From: RHKX01 sp041393495
Lineage (GTDB): Bacteria > Actinomycetota > Thermoleophilia > Solirubrobacterales > 70-9
Direction of reading: 5' to 3'
Length of the DNA: 34,113 nt
Assembly (NCBI GenBank): GCA_041393495.1
Contig: JAWKKA010000020.1
Coordinates: forward strand, 1 to 34,113
Shown here: positions 1 through 7,370 of the stretch, in pieces
How the letters are laid out: each line of letters starts with the position of its first letter
Numbering within the stretch: position 1 is the stretch's first letter
Translations under genes and position numbers: made by a program
The notes under the pieces: model-generated
The model's database searches: none
What the model was told of the DNA's origin: nothing
The model's input: the letters and a program-made list of their open reading frames with translations, nothing else

Positions 1-305
1 CCGGTCTCGCGGTTCTGGAACTCGACCTCGACGTTGAGCGGCCGCGAGTAGGTGATGTCCTTCTCGCGGCACTCCTCGATCGGGTGCTGCGGCTCGTCGA
101 AGCGGAAGTCACCGAAGACGATGCCGAGGTTGCCGGTGTAGTCGGTGATCGGCGAGACGTCGTCGATCGTCTCGCGGAGCATGCCGTCCTTCGTGTCGGT
201 CAGGCGCTCGAAGGAGCGGCGCTGGATATCTATGAGGTTGGGGACGTCGAGCGGGGTCTGAAGGCGGGAGAACGAGCGGCGGGCGGCAGCGTGCGAAGGG
301 GCCAA
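1..305 (-). CDS. rpoB: RNA polymerase beta subunit, N-terminal part (cut by window edge)
   Basis: The reading frame running leftward off the window encodes the start of the RNA polymerase beta subunit, part of the catalytic core that transcribes DNA. The visible ~101 residues include a segment reading FSRLQTPLDVPNLIDIQRRS, then SPITDYTGNLGIVFGDFRF and the YSRPLNVEVEFQN stretch, which are the conserved opening of bacterial beta subunits. I chose the TTG at 305-303 because a GAGGA Shine-Dalgarno-like sequence lies about 9 nt upstream and because actinobacterial rpoB genes are known to use TTG. No ATG fits this frame. It follows rplL as usual, but a foreign-looking hydrolase gene separates the two, and it has its own promoter (395-423). 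The rest of the gene lies outside the window. Confidence 0.93.
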   Translation of the reverse strand, partial: MAPSHAAARRSFSRLQTPLDVPNLIDIQRRSFERLTDTKDGMLRETIDDVSPITDYTGNLGIVFGDFRFDEPQHPIEECREKDITYSRPLNVEVEFQNRET

Positions 306-394
306 GTTGGGCGACTCCTCAGGAGGTCTCGGGGATGGTCGGAGTGCACGCGGCTCAAAACGAGCAGCAAGGCAGAGCCGGCGCGCGACGCATC

Positions 395-423
395 AATATA
401 ACAAAGCGCCGCGGGCATGGCAA
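395..423 (-). promoter_or_regulatory. Predicted sigma-70-type promoter for rpoB
   Basis: On the minus strand, TTGCCA (418-423) and TATATT (395-400) are separated by exactly 17 nt. Each matches the primary-sigma consensus at 5 of 6 positions. The A/T-rich -10 box stands out in a very GC-rich background. Transcription would start near position 388 and give an untranslated leader of about 80 nt before the TTG start of rpoB. Predicted from sequence only. Confidence 0.7.
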
Positions 424-467
424 CGGCCCCGGCCCGGCAGGCGGTTGGACGGATCGCGGCGGGCAGA

Positions 468-490
468 TGCGTCCGCCCCTCGCGGACGCA
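468..490 (-). terminator. Hairpin after the glycoside-hydrolase-like gene
   Basis: A perfect 9-bp inverted repeat (TGCGTCCGC at 468-476, GCGGACGCA at 482-490) with a 5-nt loop begins 8 nt past the stop codon of the upstream minus-strand gene. It lacks a clear U-run, as is common in GC-rich actinobacteria. It probably ends hydrolase transcription before the separate rpoB promoter. Confidence 0.55.
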
Positions 491-497
491 ACCGCGC

Positions 498-2561
498 CTA
501 ACCGCTCCGAACCGTCGCGGCGAGCTGGCGGAATGCCGTAAACGACGGCTTTGGAGCGAAGTTGTTCTGAAGGAGGCCGGCGGATTCGCAGAAGGCGCAG
601 GACTTGAACCCGGGATCCCGCCACGTGTACCAGAAGGCGCCGCCGATGTTCCAGTCCTCCCGCTCCCGCAGCAGCATGTTCCAGGCCGAAGTCAACATGT
701 CCGCCTGACCCTGCGGGTTGCGCTCCCACCAGGAGGTCTTCGAGTTGTCGTCGTCGTACTTGGAGCCCCAGCCGATCTCGGTGATCCAGATCGGCGTCGC
801 CGAGTCGTTGGCGGCGGCCAGTGCCTCGCGGACGTTGTTGACCTGCCAGGAGATGTCGTCGAGCGAGAAGCCGTAGGGATGGATCGCGACGATGTCGAAG
901 TCGTCCCTGGCGCCGGGAATCGCATAGAGCTGGCGCAGGAAGTCCCAGGACGGGATTCCGTTCATGTGGTCCTCGCCGAGCATCCCGCCGAGCATGATCT
1001 TCGCGCTCGGATCGGCCCTGCGGATCGCGTCGGCGCTGACGTCGAGGAGCTTCGCGAACTGCGGCACCGACGGGCCGCTGGGCCAGTACAGCCAGATGTT
1101 CTGCTCGTTGTAGAGCTGCCAGACGTGCGGCGGCAGCGGCGCGGCTCCGGGATGGCTCGCAGCGAACTGCCGCCAGAACGGGCTCCCCGGCCGGTAGCGG
1201 CTCACCGCCGCCGCCACGAAGGCCCGCCATCGCTGCATGACGTCCGGGTCGTTCACCCGGGTGATGTCCCGTGGATCTCCGAACAGCAGCGGCAGCGCCT
1301 CGATGTCATGGGCCGCGAGCTGCCGGAACGTGTCGTCGGTCGCGTCCCAGTCGTAGGAGCCGTCGGACGCCGCGATCGACTGCTTCGCGACCAGGAATCG
1401 CACCGTACCGACGCCGGCCTGCTTCATCAGGCCGAGGTCGCGGGAGGTCAGCTGTCCGGACTCCGGCGATACGCCGAAGAACGATGGGCCCGGGTCGGTC
1501 GGCGGCGGCTCATGCGTGCTCAGCTTGCGCAGGAACTTGCGGTAGGCCCTCCACGCCGGCTTGGCCTTGCCGCTGGCGGCGACGAGGCCGGAGTGCCGGC
1601 ACCAGCTACAGCCGCCGCCGCCATCGCGCCAGCGCGACCAGAAGACGCCTTCGACGCCGAGGCCGCGGCGCAGCATGCTCATCGACTGCCGCAGTCGGCG
1701 CTTCTGCCCGCCCCGTCCAACCGCCATCGCCGACCGGCCGCGATCGGAGGCCCATCCGATCGGCGTCACCCAGATCCCGGCGTTGCCGTGCCCGGTCTCG
1801 GCCAACAGGCGGCTCACGTCCTTGACCTGCGCCTTGACCTGCCGGACCGTGTGCGACTGCGGGCCCACCGCGACTCCCGAGAAGCTGTTCTTACCGTCCG
1901 ATCTGAGCAGTCCCCGCAGGAACCTGGTCGGCTTCGCCCGCTTCTTGCGACCGCCGTAGGAGAGCCCGCCGGTGAGAACGGATGCGTCGGGATCGGCGAG
2001 CTTGATGGTCCGGTAGGTGGCCTCGAGCAGGGTCCCGTAGGACCGCGGCGACACGTTCTTGTTCGCCGTGCTCCAGACCTGCCAGGTCGTGACGGGCAGC
2101 GTGACCCGGCGCGAGCCCACGGGCCAAAAGCTGCCGCGCGCCCCGTAGCGCCTCACGGCCGTGTCCACGAACCGCAGCCAGCCGTCCATCTGCTCCGGCC
2201 CCGCCGCAGCCCGGCAACGGCCCTTGTGGCACGGCTTCACCCAGTTCGGCCGGCCGGTCAGGTAGGGCACGACCTCGAGATCGTGCTCGGCGGCCTGCCT
2301 GATCCGCCGATCGGTTCGGCTCCAGTCGAGCGCTCCGCTCTTTCGCTTCGTGTCGGCCCAGGAGATCTCGAGCCGCAGCGCCTGGACCCCGCCCGTGTCC
2401 ATCTCGCGGTAGTCGCGCGCCTTCAGCGGCGAGGGGGCGGTGACCCCGTAGACGGGATCGGCCGCTTGCGCGACCCCGGCCGCGCCGCCCAGCGCGACGA
2501 GCGCGACAGCGGTCAGAAGTGCGGTCGTCCAAGACCGAAGGTCGGTAATCCTGAAATCCAT
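498..2561 (-). CDS. Exported tandem glycoside-hydrolase-like protein with one degenerate catalytic domain
   Basis: This encodes 687 residues: a signal peptide (about 1-33, hydrophobic core LLTAVALVALGG, cut after AQA) and two homologous TIM-barrel-like glycosidase domains (about 34-350 and 358-687) of the clan GH-A type (GH5/GH39-like). Domain 2 has the expected acid/base motif YNEQN (Glu486) and nucleophile motif ITEIGW (Glu595), so it may cleave a beta-linked glycan outside the cell. In domain 1 the equivalent positions read WSTAN (Thr165) and VTPIGW (Pro267), so both catalytic Glu residues are missing. Each domain ends with a paired-Cys segment (CSWC, CAFC). I chose ATG 2561 because it directly precedes the signal peptide. 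An in-frame ATG at 2660 has a much stronger GGAGGAGG site and would add 33 residues. It lies unusually between rplL and rpoB. Substrate is unknown. Confidence 0.8.
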   Translation of the reverse strand: MDFRITDLRSWTTALLTAVALVALGGAAGVAQAADPVYGVTAPSPLKARDYREMDTGGVQALRLEISWADTKRKSGALDWSRTDRRIRQAAEHDLEVVPYLTGRPNWVKPCHKGRCRAAAGPEQMDGWLRFVDTAVRRYGARGSFWPVGSRRVTLPVTTWQVWSTANKNVSPRSYGTLLEATYRTIKLADPDASVLTGGLSYGGRKKRAKPTRFLRGLLRSDGKNSFSGVAVGPQSHTVRQVKAQVKDVSRLLAETGHGNAGIWVTPIGWASDRGRSAMAVGRGGQKRRLRQSMSMLRRGLGVEGVFWSRWRDGGGGCSWCRHSGLVAASGKAKPAWRAYRKFLRKLSTHEPPPTDPGPSFFGVSPESGQLTSRDLGLMKQAGVGTVRFLVAKQSIAASDGSYDWDATDDTFRQLAAHDIEALPLLFGDPRDITRVNDPDVMQRWRAFVAAAVSRYRPGSPFWRQFAASHPGAAPLPPHVWQLYNEQNIWLYWPSGPSVPQFAKLLDVSADAIRRADPSAKIMLGGMLGEDHMNGIPSWDFLRQLYAIPGARDDFDIVAIHPYGFSLDDISWQVNNVREALAAANDSATPIWITEIGWGSKYDDDNSKTSWWERNPQGQADMLTSAWNMLLREREDWNIGGAFWYTWRDPGFKSCAFCESAGLLQNNFAPKPSFTAFRQLAATVRSG

Positions 2562-2705
2562 CCCGATTGTCACCACTGCCGCCCATGCCCGGCGGCTGGT
2601 CCCATCCCGATCCAGAGAAACTAGCGCAAGCTGCGCGATTACGCGCCGATTGCTGGGCATCGGGGCTCCTCCTCCCCAGGGCCGCCGACCATCCGGCCGT
2701 GGCAG

Positions 2706-2732
2706 GGCAGGGCGCCGCACGGGCGCCCTGCC
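2706..2732 (-). terminator. Strong hairpin after rplL
   Basis: A perfect 11-bp GC-rich stem (2706-2716 with 2722-2732, loop GCACG) lies 46 nt downstream of the rplL stop codon. No U-tract follows. It is placed to end or attenuate the rplJ-rplL transcript before the inserted hydrolase gene and rpoB. Confidence 0.6.
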
Positions 2733-2777
2733 GTACGTGGTGCCGTGTCGCGGCGCCGTGCCTGAAGGAGCGCGGCG

Positions 2778-3164
2778 CTACTTCAGCTCGACCTCGCCGC
2801 CGGCCTCCTCGAGCTCGGCCTTGAGCTTCTCGGCCTCCTCGCGGTCGATCCCCTCCTTGACCGGGCCGGGGGCGCCGTCGACGACCGCCTTCGCCTCCTT
2901 GAGGCCGAGCCCGGTCGCGGCGCGGACCGCCTTGATGACCTGGATCTTCTTCTCGCCGGCGCTGGTCAGGACGACGTCGACCGTGCCCGACTCCTCCTCG
3001 GCCTCGCCGCCGTCGCCGGCGGCGGCGGCCGGCGCGGCTGCGGCCACGGCCGCGGCCGAGACGCCGAACTCCTCCTCGAGCGCCTTGATCCGCTCGGAGA
3101 GCTCGAGCACGGAGATGCTCTTCAGCTCCTCGATCCACTTCTCGGTCGTCAGCGTGTCTGCCAT
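2778..3164 (-). CDS. rplL: 50S ribosomal protein L7/L12
   Basis: This is the 128-residue stalk protein L7/L12, which binds L10 as dimers and recruits translation GTPases. The N-terminal dimerisation helices (TTEKWIEELKSISVLELSER) are followed by an Ala/Gly-rich hinge at about 36-55. The conserved C-terminal domain includes KKIQVIKAVR and GLGLKEAKAVVDGAP. Length and domain order are normal for the family. The ATG lies 1 nt beyond the rplJ stop, and its AAGGAGG ribosome-binding site sits inside the last codons of rplJ. That arrangement fits translational coupling of L10 and L12. Confidence 0.97.
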   Translation of the reverse strand: MADTLTTEKWIEELKSISVLELSERIKALEEEFGVSAAAVAAAAPAAAAGDGGEAEEESGTVDVVLTSAGEKKIQVIKAVRAATGLGLKEAKAVVDGAPGPVKEGIDREEAEKLKAELEEAGGEVELK

Positions 3165-3165
3165 C

Positions 3166-3915
3166 TCAGTCCTCCTTGTCGTCCCCGGCCTCGGCAGCGT
3201 CGTCGCCGCCCTCCGCCGGGGTCTCGTCAGCTTCGTCTTCGGAAGTCGTCTCGGTCTCCGCCGCGGCCACCGGCTCCTCCTCGGCCCGCTCTGCGGGCTT
3301 CTCGCCGGCGGGCTCCTCCTCGGCCACGGACGCCTCGGCGGCCGGCTCGTCAGCGGCCCCGTCCGCGGCCGGCTCCTCCTCGGCGGCGGCGGTCCCGCCG
3401 ACGAGCCCCTGCTCGGCGACCTGGCCGAGCTGCTGGGCGAGGCCGGCGATGAGCTGGTTGAGGGTGCGGACGACGCCGCTCAGCGGGCTCGCGGTGAGGC
3501 CGACGAGCTGGCCGCGCAGGACATCGACGCCGGGCAGCTTCGCGATCGCGCTGAACTGCTCGGGGGCGAGGACGGCGCCGTCCATCAGGCCACCCTTGTA
3601 GGCGAGGACGCCGTTGGCCTTGATGAACTCGGAGATCGCCTTCGCGGCGACGACCGCGTCGCCGCGGACGAAGGTCAGCGCCGTCGGGCCGACGAGGTGC
3701 TCGTCGAGCTCCGCAGCGCCGGCGCCCTCGGTCGCGCGCTTGGCGAGGCGGTTCTTGACGACGCTGAACGCCGCGTCGCTCTCGCGGAGCCGGGCCCGCA
3801 GCTCGGCCGCCTGCGGGACCGAGATCCCCCGGTAGTCGATCGCGAACACCGCGGACGCGGACTCGAGCTCGGCGCCGATCTCGGCGACGGCCGCTTGCTT
3901 CTGCTCTCGGTTCAT
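3166..3915 (-). CDS. rplJ: 50S ribosomal protein L10 with long acidic C-terminal tail
   Basis: Ribosomal protein L10 anchors L7/L12 dimers to 23S rRNA at the base of the stalk. Residues 1 to about 175 form the normal protein: MNREQKQAAVAEIGAELESA, then FAIDYRGISV, VVKNRLAKRA and the Pro/Gly-containing VGPTALTFVRGD region, followed by the L12-binding helix. After that comes an extra tail of about 75 residues made almost entirely of Glu, Ala, Asp and Pro. This makes 249 residues against the usual 165-180. The gene starts after an L10-type leader and is coupled to rplL with a 1-nt gap. The tail is seen directly; its function is unknown. Confidence 0.95.
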   Translation of the reverse strand: MNREQKQAAVAEIGAELESASAVFAIDYRGISVPQAAELRARLRESDAAFSVVKNRLAKRATEGAGAAELDEHLVGPTALTFVRGDAVVAAKAISEFIKANGVLAYKGGLMDGAVLAPEQFSAIAKLPGVDVLRGQLVGLTASPLSGVVRTLNQLIAGLAQQLGQVAEQGLVGGTAAAEEEPAADGAADEPAAEASVAEEEPAGEKPAERAEEEPVAAAETETTSEDEADETPAEGGDDAAEAGDDKED

Positions 3916-3936
3916 CGATCTACCTCGCTGGTGAAG

Positions 3937-4075
3937 TTGGTCCGAAAGCGCGAAGAGCCCGCACGGAGGCGGGCTCGGGCATCAGCGTCGGGCTCCACCT
4001 CGGCCGGCCACGTCGCGAGACGGTTATGGAGCTGGCGCTCCGCCGGCGGTCTTCGGCTTCGGGAGGCGGCAGTGT
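3937..4075 (-). ncRNA. L10 leader (ribosomal protein autoregulatory RNA), with attenuator-like hairpin
   Basis: The transcribed spacer ahead of rplJ contains an AAGACCGCCGGCGG segment (about 4041-4054) followed by GGTGGAGCCC (about 3990-3999). This order resembles the kink-turn-bearing L10-binding leaders found before rplJ in many bacteria. Closer to the gene is a perfect 8-bp hairpin (GAGCCCGC at 3969-3976 pairing with 3955-3962, 6-nt loop) that could act as an attenuator. A possible -10 box TACACT lies at 4073-4078. The expected role is that free L10 or the L10-L12 complex binds and represses rplJL. Assignment rests on position and partial motif recognition; the boundaries are approximate. 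Confidence 0.6.
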
Positions 4076-4103
4076 AGGGCAAACCGCGACCGCGCGGCCC
4101 CGG

Positions 4104-5351
4104 CTACCCGATCGGCCCGCAGACCACGTTCACGCACTGCAGCGGGTTGAGGTTCCCGCCGGCGCGGTTGCCGCCGCCGTCGATCACGCCCGGGACGGCG
4201 TCGATGCCGAGGTCCGCGTTGTCGATGGCCCGGTTCCGGCGGATGATCGTGCCCGGCGCCTCGACCCGGATGCCGTCGGCATCGGCGATCGGCTCGCTCT
4301 GCGGCGCGCCGGTCGCGGTGTTCCCGGCGAGAAGCGCCCGCGTGGCCGCCGCACGCACGAGGATCTCCGCATCCAGATACCCGTACCTGGCCAGGTTCCG
4401 GCGAATGACGTTGCGCTCGCCACCGGCGACCTCGAGCGCGACGGACGCGAACGGCCCGCCGCTCGCCCGATTGCGGGCAACGACGTTGCGATCTCCGTCG
4501 ATCAGGATCGCGCCGTCGCCGTTGGCGACGATCTCGCTCCGGGTGACAGCGGTCGCGTAGATGGAGCGGCCCTGCGACGAGTCGAGCTCGTTGTCGGCGA
4601 TCCTCGTCCGGGCGCTGCGGCCGACGACGAGCGCGTCAGCGTAGGCGCTCACGTCGTTGCTCGCGATGAGGTTGCGGTTCGAGCCGGCGGCGACAACGCC
4701 GAGCCAGAGGCCGCTGATCTCGTTGTCCTCGATCCGGTTGCGTGACGAGCCGTCCTCGATCCGGACGCCGTCGCCGTTGTGGATGTCGATCCCGGCGGCG
4801 ATCGAGTTGTGGACGATCACGTTCCGGCTCGAGCCGGAGAGCTGCAGGCCGGGATCGCCGCCGTCGAGGTCGCTGCCGGCGACCCTGTTGCGGTTCGATT
4901 CCTCGAGCCGGATGGCGCTGCTTGCGGCCCGCTCGTACCCGCCGCCGGACACGTCCAGCCTCAGCAGCCGGTTGCGGCCGGCATCGACGAGCAGGATCCC
5001 GTACTGGACGCCGCGCACTGATCCGTCGGTGATCCGGACGCGGTCGTAGCCGCCGCTGTTGTCGATCCCGATGCTCGCCGAGCAGTCGGCCTCCGTGCAG
5101 ACCGACTCGACCACGTGGCCGTCGAGGTCGAGAGCGACCCGGTCGGCGCCGATCCGCAGCGCCGTCCCGGCGCAGCTCAGGTCGGCGTGCAGCGTCGTGT
5201 CACGGGTGATCGTGGCGCCGCAGGAGAGCGGGCCGGCCGCGGCGTCGCTCGGGCGCGCGGCGAGCAGGAGCAGCGCGGCGGCGACCGCGGCGGCCGTGAT
5301 CGCCAGTCGCACAGCGGCCCCTCGCGAACGCGATACCCCCATCGCCTCCAT
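4104..5351 (-). CDS. Exported right-handed parallel beta-helix repeat protein
   Basis: The product has 415 residues. An N-terminal signal peptide (hydrophobic core RLAITAAAVAAALLLLAARP, cleavage near DAAAG) is followed by a short CGATIT-DTTL domain. Many turns of about 22-24 residues of the NosD/pectate-lyase-like parallel beta-helix type follow. The turns are marked by recurring Asn ladders such as RNRLLRL, RNRVAGS, RNVIVHNSI, RNRIEDNEI and RNLIASNDV. Such folds bind or cleave polysaccharides or act as surface structural proteins; no catalytic residues can be assigned here. Start at ATG 5351; a second ATG at 5342 is possible. It interrupts the normal rplKA-rplJL order, 87 nt after rplA and in the same orientation, so it could be co-transcribed. 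The C-terminus keeps the CVNVVCGP cysteine pair. Confidence 0.8.
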   Translation of the reverse strand: MEAMGVSRSRGAAVRLAITAAAVAAALLLLAARPSDAAAGPLSCGATITRDTTLHADLSCAGTALRIGADRVALDLDGHVVESVCTEADCSASIGIDNSGGYDRVRITDGSVRGVQYGILLVDAGRNRLLRLDVSGGGYERAASSAIRLEESNRNRVAGSDLDGGDPGLQLSGSSRNVIVHNSIAAGIDIHNGDGVRIEDGSSRNRIEDNEISGLWLGVVAAGSNRNLIASNDVSAYADALVVGRSARTRIADNELDSSQGRSIYATAVTRSEIVANGDGAILIDGDRNVVARNRASGGPFASVALEVAGGERNVIRRNLARYGYLDAEILVRAAATRALLAGNTATGAPQSEPIADADGIRVEAPGTIIRRNRAIDNADLGIDAVPGVIDGGGNRAGGNLNPLQCVNVVCGPIG

Positions 5352-5438
5352 CCACGACCGACCCTAGATCAACGTCTCACGATCCGCAAGAGGGCTTTCG
5401 CGGGCCCGCTGCCCGCCGGCGCCCCGGTGCCGCTCGTC

Positions 5439-6200
5439 CTACGCCGCCGTGCCGGCGGCTTCGGCGACGGCTTCGTCGAGGTCCTCGCCGGCAGCGAGGA
5501 TCTCGGCCTCACGGGTGCGCGAGCTGTCGACGCGGATGCCGGGGCCCATCGTCGTCGTCAGCGTGATGCTGAGGATGTAGCGGCCCTTGGCGGCGGCGGG
5601 CTTGGCGCGGACGATCTCGTCGACGACGGCCGCGTAGTTCTCGAGCAGCGCCTGCTCGCTGAAGCTGACCTTGCCGATCGAGAGGTGGACGACGGCCTGG
5701 CGGTCGGTCCGGTACTCGACCTTGCCCGACTTCGTCTCGGTGACGGCCCGGGTGACGTCGTCGGTGACGGTGCCGACCTTCGGGTTCGGCATCTTGCCCT
5801 GCGGGCCGAGGATCCGCCCGAGGCGGCCGACCTTCGGCATCTGGTCGGGGGTGGCGATGACGATGTCGAAGTCGGTCCAGCCGGCCTCGACGCGCTCGGC
5901 GAGATCGTCGGAGCCGACGAACTCGGCGCCGGCCTCGGTCGCCTCGCGGGCCGCCTCGCCCTCGGCGAAGACGGCGACGGTGACGTCGCGGCCGGCGCCG
6001 TTCGGCAGCGCCAGGGTGCCGCGGAGCTGCTCGTCGGCGTGGCGGACGTTGACGCCGAGGCGGATGTGGACCTCGACGGTCTCGTCGAAGCGGGCGCTCG
6101 CGGTCTGCTTGAGCAGGGCGACGGCCGCGGCCGGCTCGTAGTGGTGGGTGCGGTCGATCTTCTCGTAGGCGGCGCGGAACCGCTTGCCGTGCTTGGCCAT
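5439..6200 (-). CDS. rplA: 50S ribosomal protein L1
   Basis: This is ribosomal protein L1 (253 residues), which binds 23S rRNA at the L1 stalk, helps release tRNA from the E site, and in many bacteria represses its own operon. The N-terminus MAKHGKRFRAAYEKIDR, the segment HIRLGVNVRHADEQLRGT and the signature MPKVGRLGRILGPQGKMPNP are typical, as is the C-terminal TTMGPGIRVD. About 20 extra residues rich in Ala and Glu follow the normal end. Its ATG overlaps the rplK stop by 1 nt (TGATG), which indicates translational coupling. Confidence 0.97.
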   Translation of the reverse strand: MAKHGKRFRAAYEKIDRTHHYEPAAAVALLKQTASARFDETVEVHIRLGVNVRHADEQLRGTLALPNGAGRDVTVAVFAEGEAAREATEAGAEFVGSDDLAERVEAGWTDFDIVIATPDQMPKVGRLGRILGPQGKMPNPKVGTVTDDVTRAVTETKSGKVEYRTDRQAVVHLSIGKVSFSEQALLENYAAVVDEIVRAKPAAAKGRYILSITLTTTMGPGIRVDSSRTREAEILAAGEDLDEAVAEAAGTAA

Positions 6201-6628
6201 CAGCCCTCCTCCACGTCGACGCCCATCGAGCGGGCGGTCCCGGCGATGATCTTCGCAGCGGCGTCGAGATCGTTGGCATTCAGGTCGGGCATCTTCCGCT
6301 CGGCGATCGCGCGGACCTGAGCGGCGCTGATCGTGCCGACCTTGTTGATGTGCGGCTCCCCGGAGCCCTTGTCGATCCCGATCGCCTCCTTGATCAGGAC
6401 CGCCGCGGGCGGGGTCTTGGTGATGAAGGTGAAGCTGCGATCCTCGAAGACCGTGATCTCGACCGGGATGATCGTGCCGGAGTCCTGCTGGGTCTGGGCG
6501 TTGAACGCCTTGCAGAAATCCATGATGTTGACGCCGTGCTGACCGAGCGCCGGGCCGACCGGGGGCGCCGGGTTGGCGGCGCCGGCCGGGATCTGCAGCT
6601 TGATCAGGGTCAGGACCTTCTTCGCCAT
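6200..6628 (-). CDS. rplK: 50S ribosomal protein L11
   Basis: Ribosomal protein L11 (142 residues) forms the GTPase-associated centre with 23S rRNA helices 43-44. The sequence shows KLQIPAGAANPAPPVGPALG, then the HGVNIMDFCKAFNAQT segment, the flexible FITKTPPAAVLIKEA region and the C-terminal IAGTARSMGVDVEEG. Length is normal. Start at ATG 6628 is supported by an AAAGGATC-like site about 8 nt upstream. It shares its stop with the rplA start. The 134-nt spacer from nusG is unusually structured (see 6649-6767). Confidence 0.97.
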   Translation of the reverse strand: MAKKVLTLIKLQIPAGAANPAPPVGPALGQHGVNIMDFCKAFNAQTQQDSGTIIPVEITVFEDRSFTFITKTPPAAVLIKEAIGIDKGSGEPHINKVGTISAAQVRAIAERKMPDLNANDLDAAAKIIAGTARSMGVDVEEG

Positions 6629-6648
6629 CTAGTTGATCCTTTCGGGAA

Positions 6649-6767
6649 TCTGAGGGCCTCCGTGACCAAGCGGGCCGAGGACGCAGGAGGCGAAGCGGCC
6701 CGAATCGCTATTGGGGCCGTGAGCCGACGAGGACGAAGGGATGCGCAGCGTCACGGCGGCCCTCAGA
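6649..6767 (-). promoter_or_regulatory. Structured nusG-rplK spacer with 18-bp inverted repeat
   Basis: The arms TCTGAGGGCCTCCGTGAC (6649-6666) and the segment 6750-6767 are reverse complements at 17 of 18 positions. They enclose the whole spacer, and the outer arm contains the nusG stop codon. Between them, CGGGCCG (6671-6677) and CGGCCCG (6696-6702) form a second perfect 7-bp stem. The RNA would fold into a large closed structure just before the rplK ribosome-binding site. It may be an attenuator or a ribosomal-protein leader; I cannot match it to a known family. Confidence 0.55.
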
Positions 6768-7326
6768 CCTTCTTGACCTGGTCGTAGCCGACCTCGACCG
6801 GGGTCTCGCGACCGAAGATCGAGACGAGGACCTTGAGCTTCGCGGCGTCGTCGTTGATCTCGGCGATCTCGCCGGAGAAGTCGGAGAGCGGGCCGGAGAT
6901 GACCTTGACGGTCTCGCCGATCTCGTACTGGGCGCGCGGCTTCGCGCGCTCGCCGCCGGAGCCGGGCGCGCCGGCCGCCGCGGGCGCGGCCCCCGGGGTC
7001 TCGGTGTGAAGGAGGTTGTCGACCTCGCTCTGCGAGAGCGGCAGCGGCTTGTTGCGGGAGCCGACGAAGCCGGTGACGCCGGGCGTGTTCTTGACCAGCC
7101 CCCAGGCCTCGTCGGTCATCTCCATCTGGACGAGCACGTAGCCGGGCATCGTCCGCTTCTCGACGGAGACCTTGCGGCCGTCCTTGATCTCCTGGACCTG
7201 CTCGGTCGGGACGACGACCTGGCGGACCTTGCGGGCCTGGCCCATCGTCTCGACCCGGTGCTCGAGGTTGTGCTTGACCTTGTTCTCGTGGCCCGAGTAT
7301 GTGTTGATCACGTACCAGCGAAACAT
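6763..7326 (-). CDS. nusG: Transcription termination/antitermination factor NusG
   Basis: NusG (187 residues) binds the RNA polymerase clamp and links it to Rho or to the ribosome. The NGN domain begins MFRWYVINTYSGHENKVKHN and includes the conserved KRTMPGYVLVQMEM and TPGVTGFVG. A linker of about 25 residues rich in Ala, Gly and Pro follows (ending near GGERAKPR). The C-terminal KOW domain contains GETVKVISGPLSDFSGEIAE and ends with VEVGYDQVKKV. The start at ATG 7326 is fixed by the conserved N-terminus. The reading frame stays open far upstream without homology, so longer starts are rejected. It follows secE by 44 nt. Confidence 0.97.
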   Translation of the reverse strand: MFRWYVINTYSGHENKVKHNLEHRVETMGQARKVRQVVVPTEQVQEIKDGRKVSVEKRTMPGYVLVQMEMTDEAWGLVKNTPGVTGFVGSRNKPLPLSQSEVDNLLHTETPGAAPAAAGAPGSGGERAKPRAQYEIGETVKVISGPLSDFSGEIAEINDDAAKLKVLVSIFGRETPVEVGYDQVKKV

Positions 7327-7370
7327 GCGTGTGAAGGCTCTTCCTTGGTCGGTGGGCTCGCTGCCGATCG

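Noticed and set aside
417..2624. A 735-codon plus-strand open frame opposite the glycosidase gene
   Set aside because: It mirrors the codon structure of the minus-strand gene, has no recognisable domain and is low-complexity, as expected for antisense frames in very GC-rich DNA.
3955..3976. Treating the hairpin before rplJ as a simple terminator of the beta-helix gene
   Set aside because: It lies within the L10-type leader close to the rplJ start, so attenuation is the better reading.
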